Part shown: piece after piece, positions 15,975 through 23,564 of the stretch
Layout of the letters: the number at the start of each line of letters is the position of its first letter
Numbering within the stretch: the stretch's first letter is position 1
Source: Ketobacter sp963922875
GTDB lineage: Bacteria; Pseudomonadota; Gammaproteobacteria; Pseudomonadales; Ketobacteraceae
NCBI GenBank assembly: GCA_963922875.1
Contig: CAWUJH010000004.1
Coordinates: 248,001 to 312,000 of the forward strand
DNA: 64,000 bases
Direction: 5' to 3'
Program-made: the position numbers and the translations under genes
Notes under the pieces: generated by a model
What the model saw: only the letters and a program-made list of their open reading frames with translations
Databases searched by the model: none
Told to the model about the DNA's origin: nothing

Positions 15975-16054
15975 ATATAGCGCCGCAATGTGCGGTTTTT
16001 AAAAGTAGAGGCAAAGCCGGAGGCTTAAAACTCCGAACCATTGCCTTGTTATGC
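15975..16054 (-). other. Integron attC-like recombination site behind the TIR gene, with an altered R' box
   Basis: On the minus strand the site begins with GCATAAC (R''), spacer, then GCAATG (L''). It ends with CATTGC (L'), GGC, and GCTATAT in the place of R'. The L boxes pair perfectly. The R'' box contains the TAA stop codon of the TIR gene, as is usual for cassette genes. The R' box should read GTTRRRY, but here its second base is C, which would impair the crossover point. The length of 80 bases is normal for attC. Confidence 0.65.
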
Positions 16055-16816
16055 CTTTGACTCAATAAGTTCAGCTATTTCTTTAGCAATCTCTTCGATT
16101 GTATATGTAGCCGTACTACGTGCAACCTTGTCTGCAATTGATGGGCTGAAATCAACCACTTGTTGTTTTGTTATTTCATGCCAAATTGGTAGTAGAACTT
16201 GCTCTCCCGATACTGCTCTCGTAACAATTCCATCAAGCTCGTAGTTAGTCCAGCCTTTCTTTATAAAGGAAGGCGACAGAACAACTAACCCAACTTTGCT
16301 ATTTGCTAGCCCTTTATCAATTTTCTGTCTTAGGCTATCTCCGATTCTTAAAGTCATTTCGTCGTACCACACATTTAGCCCTTCAGCTATAAGAGCATTC
16401 GCTAACGGCCGGACAAAATCATCTTTATCTTCAGACGCGTGAGATATAAAAACATCATGGGTTTCTCCACCGGATTCCGCTGGTGGCGGAATATTATTGC
16501 GTACCAAACTTGGAACTTCCGATAGTGGTCGATCTTGAATCGCCGGAAGTGCTCCCGGTAAAACTCGTACTGATGCTTTAGTGCTGCCTCGAAGCCCTTG
16601 CATATCAATTGCCACATGCCAGTGGCCCGAACTGGGTATTTGAAGCCTTAACGGTGACTTCTTTGCTAAACCTCCAGTATAACGGTGGCGTCTGCGATTT
16701 TTGTAGCTATTAAAATTAGAGCTGTCCATTAAACGAACATTAGCGCCACTCGTTAAAGTAACCTCAACGATTTCGCCTCGTTTCCTTTGACCTAAATCAT
16801 TATGAATGAATTGCAA
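16049..16816 (-). CDS. DUF1883-TIR domain protein in an integron-type gene cassette
   Basis: Residues 1-86 match DUF1883 (QFIHNDLGQRKRGEIVEVTL, VRLMDSSNFNSYKNRRRHRY, SGHWHVAID). Residues about 119-250 are a TIR domain (DVFISHASEDKDDFVRPLAN, then VWYDEMTLRIGDSLRQKIDK), with Glu153 at the position of the catalytic glutamate of NAD-cleaving TIRs. The start is a TTG at 16816 with AAAGGAG nine bases upstream, and it fits the conserved family N-terminus. GTTATGC lies 20 bases before the gene and an attC-like site holds its stop codon, so it looks like a captured cassette. Many bacterial TIR proteins act in anti-phage abortive infection; that role is inferred here. Confidence 0.85.
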   Translation of the reverse strand: MQFIHNDLGQRKRGEIVEVTLTSGANVRLMDSSNFNSYKNRRRHRYTGGLAKKSPLRLQIPSSGHWHVAIDMQGLRGSTKASVRVLPGALPAIQDRPLSEVPSLVRNNIPPPAESGGETHDVFISHASEDKDDFVRPLANALIAEGLNVWYDEMTLRIGDSLRQKIDKGLANSKVGLVVLSPSFIKKGWTNYELDGIVTRAVSGEQVLLPIWHEITKQQVVDFSPSIADKVARSTATYTIEEIAKEIAELIESKA

Positions 16817-16836
16817 ACTTACTTACTCCTTTCAGG

Positions 16837-16950
16837 GCATAACATTTGTATCTCGGTCTCCCGACCAACTATATGCCAATTAGCCTGACGACCGTCATAT
16901 CTTAATATGTGGTCGTCAGACCCTACACCTAGACTAGCGATACAATGCAT
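16837..16950 (-). other. Upstream cassette boundary and possible second attC-like palindrome
   Basis: GTTATGC (16837-16843, minus strand) matches the attC/attI crossover box exactly and marks the upstream edge of the TIR cassette. On the same strand GATACA before it can pair with TGTATC about 100 bases upstream. Between them lies the perfect hairpin CTGACGACC/GGTCGTCAG (16883-16919), enclosing CATAT/ATATG. Together this could be the folded attC of a preceding cassette, now abutting the relaxase gene. Alternatively the hairpin alone belongs to the relaxase transcript end, although no T-run follows. Confidence 0.45.
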
Positions 16951-16976
16951 AATGTAAATGCAAAAACTGCCACAAC

Positions 16977-18278
16977 TCACATTTCATGCTTTGGCCCTTT
17001 GTTTTCAGCGTGACGGTTTACCCGCTCCCTAAGCTCAAATACCTCGCGCTGGCGCTGGCTTATTTCTTGGTACTGCTCAATGTCCCGCGACAGGGTTTGT
17101 TGCCGATTTTCTCTTAAATTTTCCAGCCGCTGCATACGTGATTGCAGTAAGCGGGTTTGTTCCATTTGCCTGAATACCATCGCATCGCGCTCTTTTTGAT
17201 CTCGTTGCAGCGCGAGCAAGGCTTCCCGTTCATTTTGTTCTTTGACCCGCCTATGACGGCCTGTCATACGGTCAAACAGCCCGTGAATGCCTTTATTGTA
17301 GCGCATCTGACGCTGCTTGACCTCTTCAAACCATCGCTGCTGCTGAGTATCTTTAAGGTCTTGCCGCTCTTGGGTGTGCTTGGCTTTCCAGTCCGCTTTC
17401 TTACCATCAATTTGGCGCAATCGTTGGTCTATTTTGCCTGCGTTTTTTTGCCGAAGCTCTTCGAGGCGTGAGGTCATATCAGCGGCTATCCGCAATCTGG
17501 CGTCATCCACTGAAGGCAATGCGTCTTGATCCGTCAATTTGGTGCGCACATCTTTGGTTTTGATACCGGTCCATTTGGGAACGGAATAGACCTCACAGGC
17601 TTTATCCAGCACCACAAAACCACGCCGATCACCTCTAGCCAAGGTGAAATCCCGTTCTTGCAGCGCTTTTTGAAAAGCACCCTGAGTATCACTGATCGCC
17701 CAGCTATCTTGTAAAGCAGCCTTGATAGAGCGGGGGTCTTTGCCTTGGCGCTTGGCTTGCTGCCATTGCGCCAGAGTAAAGTTTTTTGTGTAGCGCTCAC
17801 TCGGCTCCAAGAAGCCGCGTGGCGTGTCCCAGCCGTGCTCAAGATATAAGTCCTTCGAGAGTTCACGCAGCTTGTATTTGGTGTGAGGCAACGGGATGGC
17901 TTTCATCTTTTTCGCGTCAATTCTCGACCACACGGCATGACAATGACGGCGGGGCTGACCATCACTCCCCAGCTTTTCATGAAAGACGATAGCGCGGGGC
18001 TGGCCTTTGAGCCCTAGCTTTTTTTCTACCCGGTTTACTGCTGCTTCGAAATCAGCCGTTGAGACATTCTCATTTGCTGGCGGATTGAGGCTCAATGAGT
18101 AGAGAAACTGTTTGGCGCGGGTGCCACGACTGACGGCCTGGGCTTCTTGAAGCGCCGATTTCAGATCATCGGACACAAAACCGCGCAGCTCATGCACCTC
18201 CACATGGTCATTTTCATCCTTGAGGAGGTGCATGGCCAGCTCGCTGGCTCCGCCGCGTTGATTGCCCTGCAAGATCAC
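16977..18278 (-). CDS. mobA: MobA/VirD2-type relaxase (MOBP-like)
   Basis: The 433-residue protein starts with GTG (AGGGGG upstream, within the mobC stop region). The N-terminal third has the relaxase fold signature: IVFHEKLG with His100, and RRHCHAVWSRID with His112 and His114, giving the three-histidine metal site. The nicking Tyr was not pinpointed. The C-terminal half (about 280-433) is a long charged coiled coil. It would nick the element at oriT and pilot the strand through a conjugation channel supplied by a helper. It lies three bases after mobC in one operon. It is shorter than many relaxases, but nothing indicates truncation. Confidence 0.85.
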   Translation of the reverse strand: MILQGNQRGGASELAMHLLKDENDHVEVHELRGFVSDDLKSALQEAQAVSRGTRAKQFLYSLSLNPPANENVSTADFEAAVNRVEKKLGLKGQPRAIVFHEKLGSDGQPRRHCHAVWSRIDAKKMKAIPLPHTKYKLRELSKDLYLEHGWDTPRGFLEPSERYTKNFTLAQWQQAKRQGKDPRSIKAALQDSWAISDTQGAFQKALQERDFTLARGDRRGFVVLDKACEVYSVPKWTGIKTKDVRTKLTDQDALPSVDDARLRIAADMTSRLEELRQKNAGKIDQRLRQIDGKKADWKAKHTQERQDLKDTQQQRWFEEVKQRQMRYNKGIHGLFDRMTGRHRRVKEQNEREALLALQRDQKERDAMVFRQMEQTRLLQSRMQRLENLRENRQQTLSRDIEQYQEISQRQREVFELRERVNRHAENKGPKHEM

Positions 18279-18281
18279 GGC

Positions 18282-18710
18282 TTACCCCCTGATTTTCAGG
18301 TTCAGCGCCATAATCAGGGCTTTGCGCATCTCCAATATCGCTTGGTAGGCTTCCTCAAGCTGCTTTTCGGCATCGTCAGAGATATCCAGCGTGCCCATAT
18401 TGGCATGTTTAGCCAGTTGGTTGAGATTGGAAGACAATCGGGATTCACCCAGAGCCGCAAGCAGGGCCGCGTATTGACCATCGGACAAAGGCGGTCTTCG
18501 TGAGGTACGGCGTTTGGTCGAATTTTCGCCAAAGAGCTTTTCGCGGATATACGCTCCCAAGGCGCGGCTTCCCGCTTGCTCTTCCAACCAGGCCCGTTCT
18601 TCCGCACTTAGCCTGAGAGAGAACGGCTTGGGCTTCTTGGCGCAGGATTTCTGTGGTTTGCCCACCGCATGCTGGAAAGCATCAAAGACTCTGGATCGCT
18701 CCGCACTCAT
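18282..18710 (-). CDS. mobC: MobC-type relaxosome accessory protein
   Basis: This 142-residue basic protein has a ribbon-helix-helix-like start (FSLRLSAEERAWLEEQAG) and the MobC-like C-terminal segment (SSNLNQLAKHANMG), typical of plasmid mobilisation proteins that open DNA near oriT and help the relaxase. It overlaps the gene before it by four bases and is followed at once by the relaxase, so all three are co-transcribed. Confidence 0.85.
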   Translation of the reverse strand: MSAERSRVFDAFQHAVGKPQKSCAKKPKPFSLRLSAEERAWLEEQAGSRALGAYIREKLFGENSTKRRTSRRPPLSDGQYAALLAALGESRLSSNLNQLAKHANMGTLDISDDAEKQLEEAYQAILEMRKALIMALNLKIRG

Positions 18711-18937
18711 GGCTCACGCTCCTCAGACTCTCGGCTTGTCTTGAAGAATGGAACATCGTTTTCGAGGTAGTGATTCCACTCCGCAAGTGTGTCGAATAAT
18801 TGATCGGATTCTATGCTGCCCAAGTAGCTTTCAAGACCAGGATCTACCCCCTTGCTATTGGCTTTCCATTCCTTTAAAAGTGGGCTGTCTGGGTTCGAGG
18901 GTGATCCCTTATCGGGCACCATTTTGTTTTGAAGCAT
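18707..18937 (-). CDS. Hypothetical protein, 76 aa, first gene of the mobilisation operon
   Basis: A short acidic soluble protein (DPGLESYLGSIESDQLFDTL) with a four-base ATGA overlap into mobC, which supports it being translated. I do not recognise a family. It may be a small regulator or accessory mobilisation factor. Confidence 0.55.
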   Translation of the reverse strand: MLQNKMVPDKGSPSNPDSPLLKEWKANSKGVDPGLESYLGSIESDQLFDTLAEWNHYLENDVPFFKTSRESEEREP

Positions 18938-19054
18938 AAAAAAACGGCTCTACCCCATTAACGGGGATGGGCATTCTCCTTACTCGATTGATAATACCAT
19001 CCCACCCGCAGTGAGCTAGCACTCTCAAGCAATAATTTTCAAAGTTTCTAAAGC

Positions 19055-19112
19055 CATAAGCGCGCCTCGACATCATTATTTTTGTCTCTATTTGAGACTT
19101 ATCGCGCGCCAA
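19055..19112. other. Candidate origin of transfer (oriT)
   Basis: Upstream of the mobilisation operon, GTCTC/GAGAC (19084-19098) forms a small hairpin followed by TTATCGCGCGCC, and TAAGCGCGCC lies about 40 bases before it. IncQ-type origins have a short inverted repeat followed by a nick region of the form TAAgTGCGCCC, so both the layout and the sequence are similar. The place, between the mob operon and the next gene, is right. This is inference only. Confidence 0.35.
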
Positions 19113-19324
19113 TGGGTAAACCCGACGTGCGAAAATTAATTGGTGCGAGCCCAGCTGAAACATTACCGACTGGGCAAAAGGGAAAGGTTAGGATTGTTTC
19201 ATATGGTACTAAGTTTGAACAGGGCTCCCCAAACATCGAGCAAATTATTTTATTGGCAGTCGATAACAGGTGGTTTGTGCACCAACATAACCTTATACCC
19301 AAGTCGGAAAATATTGCCCACTGA
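19112..19324 (+). CDS. Possible small protein, 70 aa
   Basis: The frame MGKPDVRKLIGASPAETLPT onward ends in VDNRWFVHQHN and looks protein-like, but there is no clear ribosome-binding site and no family that I know. It could be a fragment. Confidence 0.25.
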   Translation: MGKPDVRKLIGASPAETLPTGQKGKVRIVSYGTKFEQGSPNIEQIILLAVDNRWFVHQHNLIPKSENIAH

Positions 19325-19744
19325 AATTAAACTAATCATATTGGAAAATGCATGTTTCTGTGTCGATCTTACACAGGCGGAGAAATAGGACTCATTCTGG
19401 AGTTTAAAGCCATTCAACAGCCAAAAGGCGAAGCAAAAAACAGTTCAGCCTTTCTATATCACAGGGCTTTTGTATGGAGAAGTGGCACTGGTGAAACTCA
19501 AGGGTTGCCCTGACGGCTGACCGTATCGCCATCACACTATGAAATGTTACAAATTGTTTTAGTTTTAATGTCTGTTGCTGATAACGAGTTACAACCACCT
19601 GATTACACGACGAAAAAAATCATCTACAGATAAGGGCAATTCCTAGCCTAAATTGATTTGTGGCATTTAAGGCTATAATTTCATGGTTTACAGGCGTTGT
19701 TTTGGCCATAGTTTTGATAGTTATGCTCAGTCAGGTGACATTCT
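19325..19744. other. Intergenic region, probable right edge of the mobile region
   Basis: No supported gene. TATAAT at 19674-19679 could be a -10 box for the chemotaxis gene that follows, but its -35 spacing is poor. No att-like direct repeat was found by eye. Confidence 0.4.
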
Positions 19745-21046
19745 ATGTTTTTTAAGTCCAGGAAAAATGCATTGGAAAGTGCACAAAAACTGTGTGCGGA
19801 ACTCGCCGCCGAGTTAAGAGCCATCAAGACTAATGTAGGGAGCATTGAGTTTACCCCCGATGGTCATATCTTAACGGCAAATTCTATCTTTCTAGACGTT
19901 GTAGGGTATTCGCTGGATGAAATAAAAGGCAAACATCATAGCCTTTTCTGTGCCGAAGAACTCAAGTCCAGCCCTGAATATGCTCAATTCTGGGATAGAC
20001 TTAGAAACGGATCGAAAATGACGGGCACTTTTGCCCGTGTGGCCAAGGATGGCCGAGCTGTCTGGCTGGAAGCCACGTACTTCCCGGTTAAAGATGAATC
20101 CGGCCATGTGTATAAGATCATAAAAATGGCGGCTGATGTAACCAAAGACCATCAGAAAGCCGCCAGTCAATCGGCTCTTACCAATGCGTTAGATCGATCT
20201 TTAGCGACCATCGAATTTGACCCCGCCGGAAAAATCATCACAGCCAACAACAATTTTCTGCGCATCATGGGTTATCGCTTGGATGAAGTAACCGGTAAGC
20301 ACCATAAAATCTTTTGCGACAATCAATTCTATTCCGAAAACCCAAATTTTTGGGACGAGCTTTCAAATGGCCGTTTTAAATCAGGGCTTTTCGAAAGGCG
20401 GCGCTCAAATGGCGAAACCGTTTGGCTTGAAGCAACCTACAACCCGGTTTTTGACCAGGATGGAAAAGTGGTTCGCGTCGTAAAATTCGGAACCGATATT
20501 ACTGACCGTATTAAACGAAATATGGCCATACAACATGCTGCAGAAATCGCCAGTGCGACAGCTGAAGAAACGGATCAAATTGCCCGCAGAGGCATCGATA
20601 GCCTTAAAGCGGCTGTGGCGACTTCGCAAACCATTACTAATGTTGTATCAAATTCCGTCACGGCCTTGGAACAACTTAACGACAAGTTCAAAAATATTGA
20701 AAGTATCGTTGATACGATAAAGAGCATATCAGAACAAACGAATTTACTGGCGTTAAATGCCGCCATTGAAGCCGCCAGAGCCGGAGAACAAGGTCGAGGC
20801 TTTGCTGTCGTGGCTGATGAAGTGCGCCAGCTTGCCGCCAGAACCGGGGAATCTACGTCTGAAATTGCGCGGGTCATTATTGATAATCGCGATAAAATGC
20901 TGGAAATCACCGACGGTGTTCAAGAAGTATCTAATGTTTCAACCCAAGGACTGAATATGATCAGTGAAGTTTCGCAAATCATGGATGAAATTCAGCGCGG
21001 GGCGGAAAATGTTTCCAAAACCGTCATTGACCTCGGAGCGCAATAA
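19745..21046 (+). CDS. Soluble methyl-accepting chemotaxis protein with two PAS domains (BdlA/Aer-like)
   Basis: The 433-residue protein has no membrane segment. Two tandem PAS domains with PAC segments (about 30-140 and 150-265) show the repeats GKHHSLFC/GKHHKIFC and VWLEATYFPV/VWLEATYNPV. A signalling domain follows, with the highly conserved tip SISEQTNLLALNAAIEAARA and GRGFAVVADEVRQLA. The tip contacts CheA and CheW. The architecture is that of cytosolic redox or energy sensors such as BdlA, which control biofilm dispersal in Pseudomonas. The C-terminal methylation helix after the tip is short. No che genes are nearby. Confidence 0.9.
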   Translation: MFFKSRKNALESAQKLCAELAAELRAIKTNVGSIEFTPDGHILTANSIFLDVVGYSLDEIKGKHHSLFCAEELKSSPEYAQFWDRLRNGSKMTGTFARVAKDGRAVWLEATYFPVKDESGHVYKIIKMAADVTKDHQKAASQSALTNALDRSLATIEFDPAGKIITANNNFLRIMGYRLDEVTGKHHKIFCDNQFYSENPNFWDELSNGRFKSGLFERRRSNGETVWLEATYNPVFDQDGKVVRVVKFGTDITDRIKRNMAIQHAAEIASATAEETDQIARRGIDSLKAAVATSQTITNVVSNSVTALEQLNDKFKNIESIVDTIKSISEQTNLLALNAAIEAARAGEQGRGFAVVADEVRQLAARTGESTSEIARVIIDNRDKMLEITDGVQEVSNVSTQGLNMISEVSQIMDEIQRGAENVSKTVIDLGAQ

Positions 21047-21055
21047 GTAATCCGG

Positions 21056-21397
21056 TTAATTCACTTGCGGCGCTAATGATATCTCATCATACAGTTCATG
21101 CAGTAATTGGGTCAGTACTCTGTGCTGATCATACGACAATTCAGCCATCTCGTGAGAAATGAATAGGACAATACCGAGATAACAGAAGGCTTCTTGTGAA
21201 AGCGCATAATTTTTTAAATCTTTGCGAAAAACGGATTTTAGCTCAATAATTTGCTCTTTGGTTAGCCCCTCACTTGCTAAATCATCTCTTGATCGGCGTC
21301 TAAAATGAAAGCGCAATAACCGGCGAATAAATCGCCATTCATCATGACTGATTTGAATGTCGATCGTGCCTTTGTGTGCTCTCAGGATAGAAGACAT
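21056..21397 (-). CDS. Hypothetical protein, 113 aa
   Basis: A small, basic, mainly helical soluble protein (DEWRFIRRLLRFHFRRRSRDD, then FCYLGIVLFISHEMAEL). It is convergent with the chemotaxis gene, nine bases away. No family is recognised. The frame looks coding, and a short regulatory or structural role is possible. Confidence 0.55.
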   Translation of the reverse strand: MSSILRAHKGTIDIQISHDEWRFIRRLLRFHFRRRSRDDLASEGLTKEQIIELKSVFRKDLKNYALSQEAFCYLGIVLFISHEMAELSYDQHRVLTQLLHELYDEISLAPQVN

Positions 21398-21735
21398 TGC
21401 TATAATCTCATTCCGTTGAAATCATTTTCAATTTATCGTAGAAATAATTTAATGTGGCTTGATCAAAGAGGCTCCTATACCCCTTGAAAGTACTTCTCCG
21501 ACTTTCAGGATTAAATTATAACCATACTTAATTTTAGCTCTCCACAAAAACTATGGAAAAGAAACTGTGGTTATTTATATTTATGAAAAGATAATTAATC
21601 TGAAAAACGACTAGAAAGCCTTGCTTCCATTGCGCGTCTTCAATAGACGCTTTGTATACCTGAAGCCATTAGGGTCAGTTTATCGAATCAAAATCAATAC
21701 AAAAAGCATGGCTTTACCAATGGAATCTGAATTAT
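21398..21735. other. Intergenic region
   Basis: AT-rich sequence with a small hairpin, GCGTCT/AGACGC near 21635-21655. I see no gene, and no repeat linking it to other parts of the window. Confidence 0.4.
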
Positions 21736-22206
21736 ATGATCTTTTTTGAAAATACGCTTGTTGCACAACACGCGAATAAAACGTTTTATACCTGGAAAAA
21801 TAAAATCGAAAGCCTGTTGCCATTCGCTGAGGTTGAACATATAGGCTCGACGGCAATTCCAGGTGCCCTGACAAAAGGGGATATTGACCTGCTGATTAGA
21901 GTACCGAAAGGAACACTGGAAGACGTTGTCAAAAAATTAATAGCAGCCTTTCAGTGGGTAGAAAAAGCTGAGAATCACAGAGATTCCGAATTGTGTATGC
22001 TTACCTCCCAGACGGATGTCGATTTGGCTTTTCAGGTCATTGAAAAAGGCTCTAAATATGAATTTTTCCTTCGCTTCAGAGACCTTATGAGAAGGGATGC
22101 TGCGCTACTTGCGCGCTATAATCAACTAAAACGTGACTGTGCGGATTTATCGGAAGACGAATACCGGTGCATCAAATCCCAATTTATTGAAACGGTTATT
22201 ACATAG
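21736..22206 (+). CDS. GrpB/UPF0157-family nucleotidyltransferase-like protein
   Basis: The 156-residue protein has the GrpB core: VEHIGSTAIPGALTKGDIDL, where the family has the G-S-T-A...K-D-I-D nucleotidyltransferase signature, and a downstream acidic segment TDVDLAFQV. The C-terminal YNQLKRDCA region is also typical. The substrate is unknown for most members. A hairpin, TGTGGGC/GCCCACA, lies just after the stop codon (22211-22239). Confidence 0.85.
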   Translation: MIFFENTLVAQHANKTFYTWKNKIESLLPFAEVEHIGSTAIPGALTKGDIDLLIRVPKGTLEDVVKKLIAAFQWVEKAENHRDSELCMLTSQTDVDLAFQVIEKGSKYEFFLRFRDLMRRDAALLARYNQLKRDCADLSEDEYRCIKSQFIETVIT

Positions 22207-22227
22207 CTTCTGTGGGCATCAGCTCGA

Positions 22228-22434
22228 GTGGAGCCCACACAACACCTTCCTAGGCTCGACCCAAAGAATGACATCGAATTGGTCCCTGAACCGGCTATGA
22301 CGATCCGTTCTCTTAACCCGCAAGGCGTTGATGAACTCTGGGAATGGTTGAGCAAGATGCGGCGTTATTGGAATGAGCGTTTTGACGCGCTGGATGCGCT
22401 GCTTCTAAATGAACATAACAAAACGAAAGGATGA
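22228..22434 (+). pseudogene. 5'-truncated ArsR-family regulator
   Basis: Only the last 40 residues or so (NPQGVDELWEWLSKMRRYWN, then ERFDALDALLL) match the C-terminus of ArsR-family repressors that are normally encoded just before an SRPBCC protein. The winged-helix DNA-binding domain is missing, and a TAG stop lies in frame at 22204-22206. The end overlaps the next ORF. The regulator is therefore dead, probably through a deletion joining it to the GrpB gene. Confidence 0.75.
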
Positions 22435-22439
22435 AAGTA

Positions 22440-22949
22440 ATGAACACAACACCTGTGGATACGAAGCTGGACCTAGTTCTGAAACGAGAATTGGCGGTGC
22501 CGGTAAGCTTAGTCTGGCGCGGTCTGACCGAGCCGGAACTTTTAAAGCAATGGTTTGTTCCAAAACCGTGGAGCATTGCAGATTGCCGCGTTGATCTTCG
22601 CCCAGGTGGGGAGTTTTATACCGTCATGCAAGACCCGGAGGGTAATAAATTTCCCAGCGTGGGGTGTTTTCTAGAGATTGTTCCAGAAAAGCGCTTGGTT
22701 TGGACCAATGTTTTACACGCGGATTTCCGGCCTGCACCTTCTCCTGATACTGGTGATAAAGAATGTGCTCGTATTGCTATGACTGCTGTTATAGAGCTTG
22801 AAACACGGCCATCGGGAACCGGATATACCGCCCATGCAATGCACAATGCGCCTGAGCAACGAAAAGCGCATGAAGATATGGGCTTCCATGACGGATGGGG
22901 GACAACCGTTACGCAACTGGAAGAATTGCTGAAGCAAAAAGAGGGGTAA
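22440..22949 (+). CDS. SRPBCC/AHSA1-type START-fold protein
   Basis: The 169-residue protein shows the AHSA1 pattern: LVLKRELAVPVSLVWRGLTE, PELLKQWFVPKPWSI, VDLRPGGEFYTVM, and FHDGWGTTVTQLEELL near the end. These proteins form a hydrophobic ligand-binding cavity; the ligand is unknown. The ATG at 22440 has AAGGA at seven bases; an ATG three codons earlier lies too close to it. It follows the ArsR remnant, as in the usual ArsR-SRPBCC pair. Confidence 0.85.
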   Translation: MNTTPVDTKLDLVLKRELAVPVSLVWRGLTEPELLKQWFVPKPWSIADCRVDLRPGGEFYTVMQDPEGNKFPSVGCFLEIVPEKRLVWTNVLHADFRPAPSPDTGDKECARIAMTAVIELETRPSGTGYTAHAMHNAPEQRKAHEDMGFHDGWGTTVTQLEELLKQKEG

Positions 22950-22952
22950 CAA

Positions 22953-23126
22953 ATGCCAAAGCAGGACAAGACAGGTGCGAGTATGTCCCTGCATATATCC
23001 CGCCATTTTGATTTTCCGGCAGAGTAGGTTTTCGATGCCTGGCTTGATCCGAACAAAGTAAAAAAGTTCTTATTTAAAACCCCGGAAGGGGTAATGATAC
23101 GCGCTGAAATCGATGAAAAAGATTGA
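22953..23126 (+). pseudogene. Decayed second SRPBCC/AHSA1 gene
   Basis: The frame reads SLHISRHFDFPAE, then TAG at 23025-23027, then VFDAWLDPNKVKKFLF and IRAEIDEKD before TGA. This is the N-terminal third of another AHSA1-type protein with an internal stop. The rest of the gene is missing. It begins four bases after the preceding intact SRPBCC gene, so it was once a two-gene operon. Confidence 0.75.
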
Positions 23127-23156
23127 TGTTGAAGCGATTGAGTGGCAAGTATAATC

Positions 23157-23429
23157 ATGGAATTCAACCCTGAAAACACTGTGGTCAAGCTCTGCCTTCA
23201 GGGGATGGGCATGGAAGAAAAAGGCAAGCTTGAAGAGGCAGGCAAATTGTTCCTTCAGGCGTGGAGCGAAGTGGCCGCCGATCTGGAGAAGTTTCTATCG
23301 GCGCATACTGTCGCCCGGTATCAGGACGATAGTTTAGAAAAATTGAAATGACTCAAAATTGCTTTGGAACATGCCCTGACAATAAATGACAATTCCGTTG
23401 AAAGTGCTTTTCTCTCTCTTTCGTCATGA
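23157..23429 (+). pseudogene. Remnant of a TPR-type protein of the rRNA adenine methyltransferase-annotated family
   Basis: The sequence MEFNPENTVVKLCLQGMGME and EEAGKLFLQAW resembles the N-terminal tetratricopeptide part of proteins often labelled rRNA adenine methyltransferase. The frame is broken by TGA at 23349-23351, exactly where the family has Trp (KLK-W-L), then continues LKIALEHALTINDNSVESAF to another TGA. The rest is lost. Together with its neighbours it marks a decaying acquired cluster. Confidence 0.6.
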
Positions 23430-23564
23430 AGCTTGATGTTGTCAGGGTGGTTCGGCATTGCTCGGTCAACTTGATGCGCAGTAAAATCTGAAATAGGTGG
23501 GGTAGCTTCTCATATTTGGGGATAGCCACTGTACCAGCGTGGGAACTAGCTTCAAGCTTCGATT

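Noticed and set aside
12437..16816. CBASS or Thoeris system
   Set aside because: No CD-NTase gene accompanies the DUF4297 effector, and no ThsA-like partner accompanies the TIR protein.
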